Assembly: GCF_040939455.1 (NCBI RefSeq)
Contig: NC_134116.1
Location: 46,267,400-46,331,399, forward strand
Source of the DNA: Microcebus murinus
Lineage: Eukaryota; Chordata; Mammalia; Primates; Cheirogaleidae
DNA length: 64,000 nt
Direction of reading: 5' to 3'
This document shows, piece by piece, positions 48,411-61,289 of this stretch; the first letter of the stretch is position 1; every line of letters starts with the position of its first letter. The notes under the pieces were generated by a model, which was not told the DNA's origin, did no database searches, and saw only the letters and a list, made by a program, of their open reading frames with translations. Both the position numbers and the translations under genes were made by a program.

Positions 48411-49274
48411 GTATGTCTTATGAACATTTAGTCAAGTATAGTGTTAAACTTTAGATTCTCAGGAAGCACATTCTATAACAGAGGTAAATGTGCAAATGTG
48501 CTTTTGTTTGTTTGTTTGTGTTTTGATCAACATCTGAGGAAGGACGACAGAGAGAGTGCAGGTGTGGGCGGAGGGAAAAGTCGAGTTACTATGTTTTCTC
48601 ACCAGATTCTGCTGACCTCAACATAAATTGTACTGGTAAAATGACTCCTTACTCATTGGATGTGGGAAGACTCAAGAAAGGATGGGATGTGTACTTGGGC
48701 ATCATGGTTTATGCAGCATACACAATCCCTGAAGGGGCTGACAGCTGGAAACATCTGCTGACAGAATTCCCAGAAGCTAGAACAAATCCTTCTTGAAGAG
48801 AGATCTGGGTGAAATATCTTCCTATAGACTACTCATAGCATAGCAAAGCAGCACAAAACAGAAAAGTGCACACTGCATTGGCATTTATATGCTTGTACCA
48901 TATTTTTTATTGTATATACATGGTTTACGTGTGTGTGAATGTATGTGGTGAGTGTGTGTAAAGGATATTTCTACAAAACACTCATTATTAGCTTCATTTT
49001 AGACAAAATCATCTCAGAAAAATGAAAGGTAAGTTTTAATAATTGATATCTATGATGTTCTCTGGATCAAGCATGAATATTTAATGCATGAGTTTTGTTT
49101 AATTTATTTTTACTCTACTTTCTATTATAATTATTTACTTTCAGAGTTTGTGTAAAATTAGAATTGATTCTTCACTATATATTTAAAATAACTCATCATT
49201 AAAACAGTCTGGTCAGCATTTTCTTCAAAATAGATTTTGAATTTTTAACTCAAATTTTAAATGTTTATAAGAAT
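48411..49274. other. Unclassified stretch
   Basis: 48490-48800 is GC-richer but not assigned. I see no gene. Confidence 0.45.
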
Positions 49275-49786
49275 ATTTTATTTTTTATTTTGTATTTCAG
49301 CATATTATGGGGGTATAAATATTTAGGTTATATATATTGCCCTTGCCCCACCAGAGACAAAGCTTCAAGAGTGTCCATCCCCCAGGTGGTGCACATCGCT
49401 CCTATTACCCATCCCCTCTTCCTCTCTCTCATCTGCCTGACACCCGATGAATGTCATTACTACATGTGCACTTAATTGTTGATCAGGTAAAACCAGTTTA
49501 ATGGTGAGAACATGTGGTACTTATTTGTCCATTCTTGGGATACTTCACTTAGTAGAATGGGTTCCAGCTCTCTCTAGGAAAATACAAAAGGTGCTAGATC
49601 ACCATTGCTTTTTGTGGCTGAGTAGAACTCCATGGTATACATATACCACATTTTATTAATCCAGCTCATGGATTGATCGGCACTTGGGTTCTTTCCACAT
49701 CTTTACAATTGTGAATCATGCTGCTATAAACATTCGAGCGCAGATGTCTTTTTGATAGAATGTCTTTTGTTCTTTTGGGTAGATGG
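49275..49786 (-). mobile_element. Lemur-type L1 3' end, minus strand
   Basis: It begins with T-rich text, 'tttcagcatattatgggggt' and the lemur-type 3'UTR, then the last codons of ORF2 ('ctccatggtatacatatacc' on the plus strand). Its 5' end meets the pyrimidine tract at 49787, so truncation occurred there or the tract grew from the junction. The antisense frame at 49666-50169 mixes ORF2 codons with microsatellite translation and is not a gene. Confidence 0.93.
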
Positions 49787-49931
49787 TTTTCTTTCTTTCT
49801 TTTCTTTCCTTCCTTCCTTTCTTCCTCCCTTCCTCCCTCCCCTCTTCCTTCCTCCCCCCTTCCTTTCTTCCTCCCTTCCTCCTTCCTTCCTTCCTTCCTT
49901 CCTTCCTTCCTTCCTTCCTTCCTTCCTTCCT

Positions 49932-49986
<55 letters not shown>

Positions 49987-49995
49987 CTTTCTCTT
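49787..49995. repeat. 209-nt pure pyrimidine tract, (TTCC)n then (TTTC)n
   Basis: No purine occurs on the plus strand across 209 nt. The order is a mixed CT region with CCCTCC blocks, a TTCC array (about 49880-49932) and a TTTC array (about 49933-49985). Five overlapping open frames (Ser/Phe/Leu/Pro on plus, Lys/Glu/Arg/Gly on minus) are translations of the repeat. Confidence 0.97.
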
Positions 49996-51339
49996 AGAAT
50001 CTTCATAGCATGATTTCTCAGAGAAAGTTCTTGGATACTCTATCACAAATATATATGCACATCTTCCAGTTATAGAATAGCAGAAGTTGAGAATAATATT
50101 TTTACCAGAAATATTATCTATAAGTACAAAATATTTGTAAATGTCATATCTACTATAAAATTTATACAACTTGAATATTAAAATGATATTACAAATAAAG
50201 CTATTAGTTAAGCATTATTTATTGTCTATAATTCAAAATCATAGTATGCTAAAAGCAAATTAACTATAGTCCTATCTAAAATGAAAAATATAGAAAAAAT
50301 TAACTTTAAATCACTTCTTATTCTGATTTCATTTAAATGTCAATCAATAAACTAAATTAAAATCAAGCCATTATCAGAATTTGTAGTTATTCTACAAATA
50401 ACTAGGCACTGTTTTCTCGAGGCACTGTTAAAACCAACATCATTAATTGTTTTAAATACAAATTAAAATAATATACCTGAATATGATTATTAAATTATGC
50501 TTAAAATACATTTGTAGTATGTTAAATTAGATGACTTGAACAACATAAAGGCTCTTTTCCTTTCTACTAACAAAAGATCATATTATAACACAGGTAGCTT
50601 AGAATTGTGATTTTAATTATCACTGGCCTGCTATTAGCAGCTACCAATGACCTTCCTTCCCTTCTTTCGTTGTTACAAGCCATGTGTGTCATATCAATTA
50701 GCACAAAAGCTAAATTGATTCTCTTAAGTTTCTATCATCTTCTAAAATGAAGCCATAATATAGAATGATTGATTTTTATTATATTAATTTAATGTAATGG
50801 CACTGAAGTTAAATAAGCAGCCAGCATTCAAAAGGATAATTTCTAATGCTTTCTTATTAACTTCAAGTCTATCATTTTTTCTCCGTGATTGTTCAACGTA
50901 AGACTGATGAAGACATTGAAAGGATCCTTTTCTCTAAGTGGACAACAGAACGTAACAATGTAATTTTGAAATGTAAAAGCTAGGAGAGGATTCTTCTTAA
51001 CAAAATTGAGACAAACAGCAGGGTTTTAAAGTTTAAATTTAGGTACTATGAATGAACCATATGTTCTCATCACCAGCATCTGTTAGTTATGGTGATCAGG
51101 TTAAGTATTTTTTTTCAACAAATGAAAATATTTTGAATTTCTGTCTTTTTAAGTAGGTGGAAGTCATGTAATAAACTAAATAGAATGTGTTTTTGTTTTG
51201 CTTTGAAGACATTGGTAAGGGATTCCTGAAATTTGCAAATTACAACTCATGTTTTCTAAGAAAAACTAAGAATGTAACTGGACTTTGAAGTTTCTAACAC
51301 TTTCTTAACATTCTAAGGAAAGTTAAGAAATGCTTTTAG
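49996..51339. other. Unique AT-rich DNA
   Basis: No gene or repeat is recognised. Confidence 0.5.
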
Positions 51340-51621
51340 TTTTTTTCTTTTTTGAGACAGAGCCTAACTCCCTTGTCACAGCTCACTGCAGCCTCGAACT
51401 CCTGTGCTCAAGTGATCTTTCTACCTCTGCCTCCTTGAGTAGCTGGAACTACAGGCACAAGCCACAGAGCCAGCTACTTTTATTTTTATTTTTTACTTTT
51501 TTTGCAGAGACGGGGACTCACTGTGTTGCCTAGGTTGGTCTCAAACTCCTGGGTTCAAGTAATCCTTCCAATTCAGCCTCCCCAAATGCTGGGATTATAG
51601 GCATGAGCCACCACTCCCAGT
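51340..51621 (-). mobile_element. Older Alu (AluJ-like), minus strand
   Basis: Antisense Alu: 'ttttttgagacagagcctaa', 'cactgcagcctcgaactcct', 'ggctacaggc'-type text, 'gagacggggactcactgtgt', 'ctgggattataggcatgagc'. It keeps the ancestral 'gctgggattataggc' instead of the strepsirrhine 'gctaggattacagg', so it is probably older than the other three. Confidence 0.92.
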
Positions 51622-52459
51622 AAGAATACTTATGTTTAAAATGCATATTTGCAGTATAAAACATTCGGAATTAAAATAATAGATCTTTTCCCAACAACAT
51701 GTATCAACATGATTTAGCAGTATAATGGTATGACGAGATGTCACACAGGTCATTGAAACACCTAGGCATTCATGTGTGGCTTTATGAGGGTATGACTAAG
51801 GAAGTAAATTCTCTTTTCTGAAGATTGTAGGGTTTACATTAACCATGAAGCAAACCCAAGGATTTGCTGATGATTATCTAACTAAGGGGGGTCCTCTTGA
51901 ATTAGAAACCTTTTCATACACTTAAACATTCCATTTTCTGGCAATTCATTAGTTTGCAGAATACACTCCAGCATCTGTGAAGGTTTCTTAGAAAGCTTAG
52001 AAGCTTGCTCCTTATAAATGAACAGGAATTATGATTGTTGAAGAGGACCTGTTTTACGTATAGTTAGTATTTATGATGAACTATTGCTTATTTAATTATG
52101 TAAACTATTATATTCTTAAATATCCATTGTGCAGCACTAAATACAATTTGGATTGGGTGGTTAATAGTGTCCTTAAAATTATATTTTTGGAAAATCTGTG
52201 ATTTAAACAATTTGCGCCTACAAGCATCCTGCAATACACATGTATGGCAAACGAAATTCATTTTAAATCATGCCTATAAGAAAATGATAGCAAAAGTTTC
52301 ATTTGTATGTTGTTTTATAAAGTAGTTATTTGTAAAACTAGATACATTTTTTATGATCATGATTTTGTATGAGTAAGAGAGTATAGAAAATTGATGTATT
52401 GTTGAATTATTCTTAATTTATTAAAACCTTGAAGAAAAAGACAATATAAATTCCACATC
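51622..52459. other. Unique AT-rich DNA
   Basis: No gene or repeat is recognised. Confidence 0.5.
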
Positions 52460-53030
52460 TTTCTGTCATGTTTTGGGGTTTCAGGTAGTCTTAGCTGACC
52501 ACCTTCCCCAGGGCTGACTTCTCCCTTTTGGTCTGATTTGCATTAAAGATGAGCTTTAGACACTGTCTGATTTCCAAGCAGTTTATTTTGACAGGTCTTT
52601 TACAGGAAAGACAGAGGGAGCAGGCCAGTGACATGGGCCAGATACAGTCATGTGGTCAGATGACTGACTGGAAGGGGGTCTTCATCTGAAGACCATCCTC
52701 AGAGTTCTGGGGACTTTTCTCCCTTTTTTATACCTGTATTCAGCCCAGGTCATTTACCAAGTATTTCTTTCATAAAAGAAGCTATTTTTGTAAGCATAAG
52801 CTTTGGTTTTAAGGTTCATGAAAGTTCCATCTGTACTGAGGTGGCTGTGTCTGTAGGGCTACTAGGGTTTTTAAGTATCATTGTCATAGGGACCCAATAA
52901 TTCCTTGGCCTATTTGTTGTGGGGGTCTAGAAAGTCCCATCCTGGTGGGGTCTCTGGAAAGTCTTCAGCTCTGGTTGTGATAGAGATCTGGAAAGTCCCC
53001 TGGAACCTGTTACCCTCTATCATTAAGTGA
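52460..53030 (-). mobile_element. Putative ERV LTR, minus strand
   Basis: GC-richer than its flanks. On the minus strand it has 'caaaataaactgcttgg' (AATAAA-type signal near 52585). A TATA-like 'tataaaaaaggg' lies upstream in minus-strand sense (plus 52723-52734). The spacing of these two signals fits an LTR, but I cannot name the family or fix the ends. Confidence 0.45.
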
Positions 53031-54049
53031 CACGTAGTGTTGGCCTTGCAAGATGCTTAATTAGGCCTTTTTGCTGCCATTACTTTTATAGCCATGAAAC
53101 ATTACTTATAGCATATAACTTTTTTGGTGCACCTGATGAATAAACCCTATTTCTAATAAACTCATCTGTCTGCTTTTCTCCATGTTATCACCAAAGAAGA
53201 TGAGCTCTAATAGATAAACTCCATGGTAGAGCAAATGGCCTCTATTCTAAATTCATAACTACCTACTCCAAAGGCTTCTTTATTAAGGACCAGAAATATT
53301 TTATATATATTCTAATCTCCTATGGTGATTTGCTAAACACGTTTTCTTAATTTTTCTTAAAAATACAGATGTCTTAACATATTTATTGGAAAATATTAAA
53401 ATGGCATAAAAACATATAAGAAATAGTAATTTAGCACTTATATGCAAGACAGTATCAAGGATTTATAGGATAGAAGGATTATATGGGCATTCATCACAAA
53501 CTATCACTCAAATAAATTTAAATTACAAGTTATGATAAGTTTATTAATAAGTATGACCTGATATTATAAATCAGGCAGACTGGTCCTTGTCAGGGTTGTC
53601 AAGGAAAGATTCCCCAAGAAAATGAATGGTGAGCTAAGAATTGAATATTAAGAAGCACTACCTAAATGAAGGGTTAGGCATGTAAACAGGCTGTGTAGTG
53701 GGAGCAGAATAAGTAGATAACAATGTATGGAGGTCAATGTGGCTGGAACTAGAGGAGGAGCTGCAGGAAGCTGTAGCATTAGTCCAGGGCCAGATGACTT
53801 TGTCTGGACCAAGTGGTTCTTGGACCACTAGTAAGGACTTTATCTAAGAAAAGAGGGAATGCTTCACATCATCTAAGTAGGAAAGGGAATGATTCATATT
53901 CCATTCTGGTGCAATTTTGCTTAATTCTGTCTCCTCTTCCCAACAAGGCTGCACTCTTCTGCTCATGCTCTATTCCCAGTGCCATTCCCAGCTAAAGTAG
54001 TATGTCATTTAGTATGCTTCTTTTCATTGAAAGGTGGGATTTGACAGGT
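53031..54049. other. Unclassified, with a possible ancient repeat at 53560-53790
   Basis: 'ggttgtcaaggaaagattcc', 'gtgagctaagaattgaatat' and 'tcaatgtggctggaactaga' resemble a common ancient mammalian repeat. The family is not assigned. No gene is seen. Confidence 0.35.
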
Positions 54050-54140
54050 GATATCAGCAAAAAGCCCAACTAGAAGCTCTTAGAGCTCATCTCCTCACAA
54101 GAAAACCCAAAACACCAAATAAACAACTGCATTTTGATGA

Positions 54141-54141
<1 letters not shown>

Positions 54142-54174
<33 letters not shown>
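54142..54174. repeat. (GA)n microsatellite inside L1 5'UTR
   Basis: A pure GA tract of about 16 units. Confidence 0.95.
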
Positions 54175-54181
<7 letters not shown>

Positions 54182-54599
54182 CCAGAGAATAGCAAAGAGC
54201 AGCAGAAGTCCTGTAGAGCACAGAAACCCAGATGGCTGCATGAAGAAGAGAAGGAAGCACCCTGCCCCTGCTACCCCATCCCCTAAGGCAGGATCAGTTC
54301 AGAACCAGAAGGCACTTCTTTCTGCATGGAAAGGGTAAGCAAGAGGATCCCAGAAGCCCATCACTACAGCAGACATCTGCAGTCTTTGCTACTGGAGAAT
54401 CCTGCAGTCTTCAATGGCTGTGAGCCCAGCTGAGGGAGATCCTCAGAGCACACAAGCAGAGCTACCACCAGAGAAGGAGCCAACATTCTGACCTGCCCTG
54501 TTGTTACTACTCTGTGCCGTCTTAGAACTTAAACCACTGTTAGAGTGTGTCTTGCCCTAGTAGCTAGCAGTCATTGCATCCCTCCATCCCTGAGGCTTG

Positions 54600-54641
54600 G
54601 CCAACACTGCACCAAGCTTAGCCAACACTGCACCAAGCTTA
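54600..54641. repeat. 21-bp tandem pair in L1 5'UTR
   Basis: The 21-bp unit starting GCCAACACTGCACCAAGCTT occurs twice in tandem with no mismatch. Confidence 0.9.
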
Positions 54642-57600
54642 CCCAGTAATACACCATCTCTGAGCAGAGCTACTGCGCAATGCTTTACCCCTAAAGGCCA
54701 AACTACCACAGATATGCTCCATCCCCCTATTCCAGTTGCTGGTAAACCTTCACCTAGGAGCTCAGCTGAAGTGTTGCCCCACCCACGGAGACCTGGAGCT
54801 TTGAACTACCAGAGTGGTCATGCTCTTGGTGCCACACCTGAGGGAGCACCCCACATCTCTAGGAACTCAAGCCTCTTTCACACTGGAGCAGTTGTACTCC
54901 CCAGTGCCACAGTTGTGGCAGTGGCTTGTTCCCTAAGAACCTCAGGCCTCCAACACACTGAAGCAGTACTGCACCCCAGGGCTCCAAAGGCTCTGTTGAC
55001 CCATATAGCCATGCTTTCTGGTGCTGAGCAGATGTAGTACCTGGTGTCCCAGAAAATCAGAGCATTTGGTTGAGCTGTTCCACCTTGCTCTCCAGGCTTA
55101 GCAGCCACACCACAGCTCCCACCTGCCTAGAACTAGATTAGCCACCTACCGTCTGTGCTGCTGAGGCACCCTGCCTCTCCAGGGACTGGAGCTTTTATTG
55201 TACTCTTCCTCAGCCACTGGGACAAACCACACTGGCATCTTGCCATTGCTGGGTTCTTCCTGCCTCTACATCTGGACTCACAAAGCCTGGGCTATTAATA
55301 TGTCCCACTGTCCCAGGGTCCAGAGTCACCTCTACATAGCAGCTTGTCTCCCTGAGCCCAAGTTACTACTGTGTCCTTTTGGTTCTTGGTCCAATATTGC
55401 AGCTGTATCCTACTTCCTAGGGCCTGAGCCTCTAGAGCACATCTTCTCCAGATCCATACTAGTGCTGTACTCTGTACCCACCACCAGTCCATGGTCAGAC
55501 ATAGTTACATACAAGCCCTCTGATCTTTAGCTTCTCTGGTGTGCCTCAGAGGAACAGACCTTAGCTTAGAGGGAGAACTGCATCCATCTCTGCCTTGAAG
55601 AGTGAGCCTTTACATCAAGTCCCAGGTATTGTAGTAGTTTCACAAGACTCAGCCTCAGAACCTGGCTTCACAGTCATTTCCGGCACCTGAACCCTAAATT
55701 CCAGTGCCACCGAAACTGTATGTGGGGTGTATCAGACTCAACACCAAGAGAAGTCCCCTCAGCTAAGATTCTTAACTGCAAGGAAGACAAAAACAGGAAG
55801 ATCCCTAAAGCTCTTGCCCTAATAATATACATAGCCACTATTTGCTGCCACAAACTACTGTAGCCTATACCACTGAGTCATCTGCAGTCGCTGTCAACAT
55901 TGATCATAACTGAAGAAGTTGCACAGAGACTAAAGCACTATAACTACACAGAACTAGAGACACTGTCCCCTATCCAACAGTACCTCCATGTCCATCTACA
56001 GGTAAAGGTCTTCCCCTATGAAAGCTACTCTGTAAAGTTTGGAAAATTGCACCAACAGATGCATAGACATTAATGCAGGGACATAAAAAACATGAAAAAG
56101 CAAGGAAATTCGACATCACAAAAAGTGTACAATAGTTTTCCAGTAACTAATAACAAAGAAACAGAAATTTATGAATTGAATGGAAAAGAACCCAAAATAA
56201 TGACCTTTAAAAAAAAACCCAGCAAGAAACAAGAGAATACAAATAGATGATATGATGAAATCAGCAAAAAAGTTTATGATCTGAATGAGAAATTGAACAA
56301 AGAGCTAGATATCATAAAAAACAAATTTTAGAGCTGAAGAATCTAATCAATGAAAGAAAAGAAATAAATTTGAGAGTTTCACTAGCAGATTAGATCAAGC
56401 AAAAGAAAAACTGTGAACTTGAATATAAATCTTTTGAAATGAGTAAGTCAGATGGACAGAAAAAAAAAAAAAACAATGAGAAAGAGTGATGACAACATAT
56501 ACGATTATAGTATACCATTAAGCAAACAGAATTGGAGTTATGAAATTCCCAGAAGCAGAAGAGACAGAGAAAGAGACAGAAACCTGTTCGATGAAATAAT
56601 TTTGAAAAATATCCCAAATCACTGAATAAACATCTAGATCCAAGAAGCTCAATAGTCTCCAAACAGATTTAACCCCTAACAGTGCTCTCTGGGGCACATT
56701 ATAACCAAATTATCAAAAGTAAAATGGAGAAGGAATTTTAAAAGTAGTAAGAGAAAAGCATCAAGTCACATATAAGGAATCTTTATTAGACTATCAGAGG
56801 ATTTCTCAGAGGAATTCTTGTAGTACAGAAAAGCATGAGAGACTATATACAAAATATTGAAAGGAAATTTCAATACTTTCAACCTAGAATACTACACCCA
56901 GAAAATCTGTATTACAGAAATGAAAGAGTCTTTCACAGACAAGTAAACCTGAGAAATCCATTACCATTAGGTCCTCCCATATAAGACATGCTTAAAGAAT
57001 TCTTCAAAGGGAAACAGGACAATAATTACTATCATGAATACATATAAAAATATAAAACTCATGGTTAGATCATGATCTCATAAAGATATCTGTACCCCCA
57101 TGATATCTGCAGCATTATTCACAATAGCCAAGATATGGCAACAACCTAAGAGTCCATGGATGGCTGAATAGATTTTTAAAATGTGGTATATATATAAATA
57201 ATGGAATATTATCCAGCCTTTAAAAAGAGAGAAATTATGTCACTTGGGACAACATGAATGATACCAGATGATACTATGCTAAGTGAAATAAGCCAGGCAC
57301 AGAAAGATAATTATTGCATGTTCTCACTTATATGAGGAATCTAAAACAAAGTCATAGTAGAAGAGAGCAGAATGGTAGTTACCAGAGGCAGGGACTGAGG
57401 ACAATGAAGAGCTATAGATCAGAGGATACAAACTAGCAGATACGTAGGAAGAATAAGCTTAGAGATCTATTTTATAATATGAGAAAAATAAGTAATACAA
57501 TTATGCTATATATGAGAGTCACTCTAAATTAGCGGGTTTTAGCTCCTCTTTCCACAAAAACAGCAAAAAATGGATAACTATGTGAGATGATGGATATGCT

Positions 57601-57715
57601 AATTAGTTTCATCGTAGTAACTTTTTAACTTTCTACATGTTTCCCATAACATCATGTTATACAGCTTAAATGTACACAGTAAAATTTATTTTACAGTATA
57701 TAGAATTATCCTAAT

Positions 57716-58579
57716 TTTTATTTGCATCTAGTGATTCTTCTGTGCCTTCATTTCATTTTTGAAATATATATATATTTTTTTAAGTAAAATTTTCTGTTTT
57801 TCTTTGGCTTTCTCTTCTAGTCCTTATGAATAACTGGGCCCAAATTAAGATCTGAGAAGATATAATACCCACTTACAATATAAAGTTTGGTTTTGTGTTT
57901 TATATAATAAATTGAAATATCCTCATGCCATTTGAATCACATGAAATCAGATATTATCTGGTAATATTTTTAATGAAGTTAATATATTAATTTCTGAGGT
58001 AAGTGGAAAGGATAAGAAATTAAATGTGAAACTAAAATAAGAATTACTGTAACTGGTTAATAAAACATCCCCTTCACTGAAAAGCATTTCACTATTTTTA
58101 CACTGTTTTTTTCTACTGATTTTTTAAATCATTGCCATTATTTAATCAAATATACAATATCTAGTTAAAGGTGATTTTCAAATGCATGAGTGGATGAATG
58201 CTTTCTGTTTCTTCTGCTTCTGACAGGAGCATTTTCTTCTGAATATTTCATGCTTTATGTATGTACTAAATGGGTAAATTTTTGGTTTATATTCAAGGAA
58301 TTTTAACATACTCCAGAGGAAATTTAGAGTAAACCTATAAAGACCATAAAACTTAAAAAATATGTTTACATATGTTCCAGATTTCTGACCTTTATTTCAA
58401 ATGAGAATCAGTGCAAATACAGTTTAATTTTAAAAAAAAAAACTTTTAAATATCTATTTTACTCAGACTTTTAAAAATATACCAAAATGTTTATATTTTT
58501 TATCAACAATGATCTATTTCTGGAATTCAAGTCCCTGAGATAAAAAGAAATATTTGGTATATTAATATCAGCTTGTTTA
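57716..58579. other. Unique AT-rich DNA
   Basis: No gene or repeat is recognised. Confidence 0.5.
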
Positions 58580-59190
58580 ATGAAAGCTGTATTAGCTGCC
58601 TTTGCTGTGTAATAAAATGCCACAAATTCTCTGGCTTGGACAAGACCCATGTTTTGTAGGGCAGAAGATTGGATAAAGATTGGCTGCTCAGGGTCTTTAC
58701 AAGGCTCAGCCAAGAATGTAATCTAATCTGAGGCGCAGGGTCCTCTTCCAAGTTCACCGATTATCGGAAGTTCCTTGAAGTTGGAGGGCTGAGGCCCTTG
58801 GTTTCTGGAGACCATCAATCACTCCCTGCCACATGGTCGTCTCCACAATATATGGCAGATGGTTGTCTCAAGGCCGACGAGAGATATGTCTACTGCTGCT
58901 TCCTGTCTTTTACCTCTGTACCTTTTCTACAGGAATCACCTGCTTACCTGCTTACCAAAATAATCTAGCATGATCTCCCTGTTGATTAACTCCAGATCAA
59001 TAGATAAAAGACTTTAATTATATCTACAAAATGTATTAACCTTTGCCATATAATGTGACTTAGCAAAGAGAGTGATATGCCATTATATTCACAGGTCCCA
59101 TCTACACTCCATGGGTGGAAATTATACAGGGCATACAGATCAGGGAGGGCAGAAATCTTGCAGAGACCTTAGAATCTGCTGTATGAGTTT
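58580..59190 (+). mobile_element. ERV-L-type LTR (MLT2-like)
   Basis: 'tgtattagctgcctttgctg' and 'gtaataaaatgccaca' open it. Text of the type 'gccacatggtcgtctcca', 'tgcttcctgtcttttacctc' and 'cacaggtcccatctacactc' follows. It resembles ERV-L LTRs of the MLT2 group. The two minus-strand frames at 58471-58757 are not genes. Confidence 0.55.
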
Positions 59191-61289
59191 AAAAGAAATG
59201 TCTAAAACAATAACAATTAGGATAACTCTTTCAGGAAGGTAAATGTGCAAACCAAAGTGTTTATCTTAAGAATAATTACACTGTGTGCTTCTAGAATTTA
59301 GTGGCCATTAGAAAATTAATATTTTTCATGTGAACATGATACATATTATCTCCCAAAGGTGAAATACATTTCAGAGTCAGAAAGTGAGAACAACATTAAA
59401 TCAAAACACGGCTTTATCACTTTTCAATCTGGTGGCAATTTGCTGAGGATTTTTAAAGCTTCTACAAGAGGAAGAAGGTATTCATTGAATGCAGCTGGAA
59501 TTAAATGCAATTAGAAGAGCTCTGCTTTATAATGTTATCTAATTTTCTTCCATTATCTAGTAAGAAAATACCTCAAAAGTTAGAAGGAAAATCTTGAATT
59601 AACTTTACTCTTACATAAAGCACACTTACTAGTTTCAACCTATTTAAACAATTTGTAGAGAGCTCTATCAGTTCTGCTTTTCACTATTTGCTCCTGAACT
59701 AAAATAACCAGTAAATAATACAGTCTATAGTTTCTGATTTATCATTGTCATTATCTAATTCTGTTTTCATTGCTGAGTGTGCTTGAGTCTATTTGATGAC
59801 ACTTTAGAACATAGTTATGTTTCCTGTTATAGTATTTATTGCCTTAGAAGGGCTTATATTATTTAAACTATTTATATGAACACTGTAGTTCACTTCAGAA
59901 TTAAGAAAACATTTTTAAATTTTTGGTGCAGATCAATTCTGACATCATTGCTTATTTTTTTATAATAAAGATGTCTTGATAGGTGGAAGATATAAAAAGA
60001 GAATTATGATATGGAACTGAACTCTAATAATATTCACTCCATTGTAAGAGTTCATCTTGCTTAATGGCTTCTCATTAAGTAAATCCAGCATTGGGGGGCA
60101 TCACGATAATTATATATCCCTTAATGTAAAATTTATTCAATATCTTTTTCAATTAGTTAGATGGAATTTTGACTTCCAATATTTAACATGCATATGGTGC
60201 ATACTGCTGTGTGAAACTTAAATCCTTCAGTTTTGCTTTACACGATTAACATTTCACCCAGCTTAATCTGTGTATTTGATTTTAAACTTCTGGGATGGTC
60301 TGCGATGCATGCTTTGAATGAACAAACAACAGCTTTGACTCTGAGAAGATGATTTTGTTATGGTCCTACCACCAGAACTGATCCATCTGCTCCCAATTTC
60401 TTGCACTTTACAATTCACTTGTATAGGTGTTTGTGTGGTTCATTTGCATTTTGGCTTCTGCAAAAAGCTTTAGTTACCTATAGAGAACGATAAAAAATGC
60501 TGCCAGTTTATTCATTGGTCCTTTCATTCAAATATTGAGAAGCAAACTGGGGAAAGTAACTATAAACCTCTATTTCTGAAAACTTCCTTTTATTAAATTT
60601 TAAAAACTCAAATTAGCATAAAATCAGCCCAATATGTAGTATTTTGGCGGGGAGAGGGGGGGTTGAGGATCATATTACATGCTACATAAGGGTTTGTTTT
60701 ATTAGGAGAAAATTTCAATATAACTAAAAAAACTTTTTTCTCTCATTTATTCTCTATCTCTTGATTTTTCAAGTACTATGTACTATATACTATTATATGT
60801 CTGTTGCCAAAATATTCTATATAAATTTTAAACACGAGTAATACTAAATAATCAAAGGTTTAATTCAATTTCTAGTATTTTTCACCAAAAAATCAAAGGA
60901 GAACGGTATCTACATTATTTATGGTAAAAAGTATTATTTGTAGACAACTTACTTCCCCAATTCCCTGTATCAATGATCCCCTCCCAAATGCAGTTGATAG
61001 TTCAACTGAGAATATGGTATGGACTATCAACCTATGTCCTTACAAAAACTTTTTTATAACTCCTCCCTAACTTGAAAACCAGCACATAGTCTTTGACTTT
61101 TGATAATGATAATCAAATGTTACTTTTATGGCATCCTTTAAAGGAATTTCCAGTTTGTTTCTAAACCAAGGCCATCTTCAGATGTGTACATTCCACCACC
61201 AAAGTTGATGAGATAATACACCCTTTTCATGGGTTGGGAGATTTATCATTCGTTTAATAGATGTATATGCAGCAAACGCAATATGTAAA
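59191..61289. other. Unique AT-rich DNA
   Basis: No gene or repeat is recognised. Confidence 0.5.

Larger units (their letters stand above)
54050..57715 (+). mobile_element. L1M with 5'UTR and ORF1 joined to ORF2 tail/3'UTR (most of ORF2 missing)
   Basis: About 54050-56085 is a GC-rich 5'UTR-like region. About 56090-57060 is decayed ORF1, ending in its conserved C-terminal domain (for example 'aacctagaatactacaccca'). From about 57063 the text jumps to the end of ORF2 ('attcacaatagccaagatat', 'agtgaaataagccaggcac') and the 3'UTR, finishing about 57715. Roughly 3.5 kb of ORF2 is absent compared with a full L1. Both ORFs have many stops. The open frames 54597-55037 and 55198-55530 lie in the 5'UTR and are chance openings in GC-richer DNA. 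Confidence 0.75.

Noticed and set aside
49666..50169. 167-codon minus-strand open frame rich in Lys/Glu/Arg
   Set aside because: It is the translation of the GGAA/GAAA array joined to a bit of L1 ORF2. The overlapping frames on both strands are products of the same repeat.
54597..55037. 146-codon open frame in a GC-richer region
   Set aside because: It lies in the L1 5'UTR, has no domain and contains tandem 21-bp units. Chance openness explains it.
55198..55530. 110-codon open frame
   Set aside because: Also within the L1 5'UTR, with no recognisable protein features.
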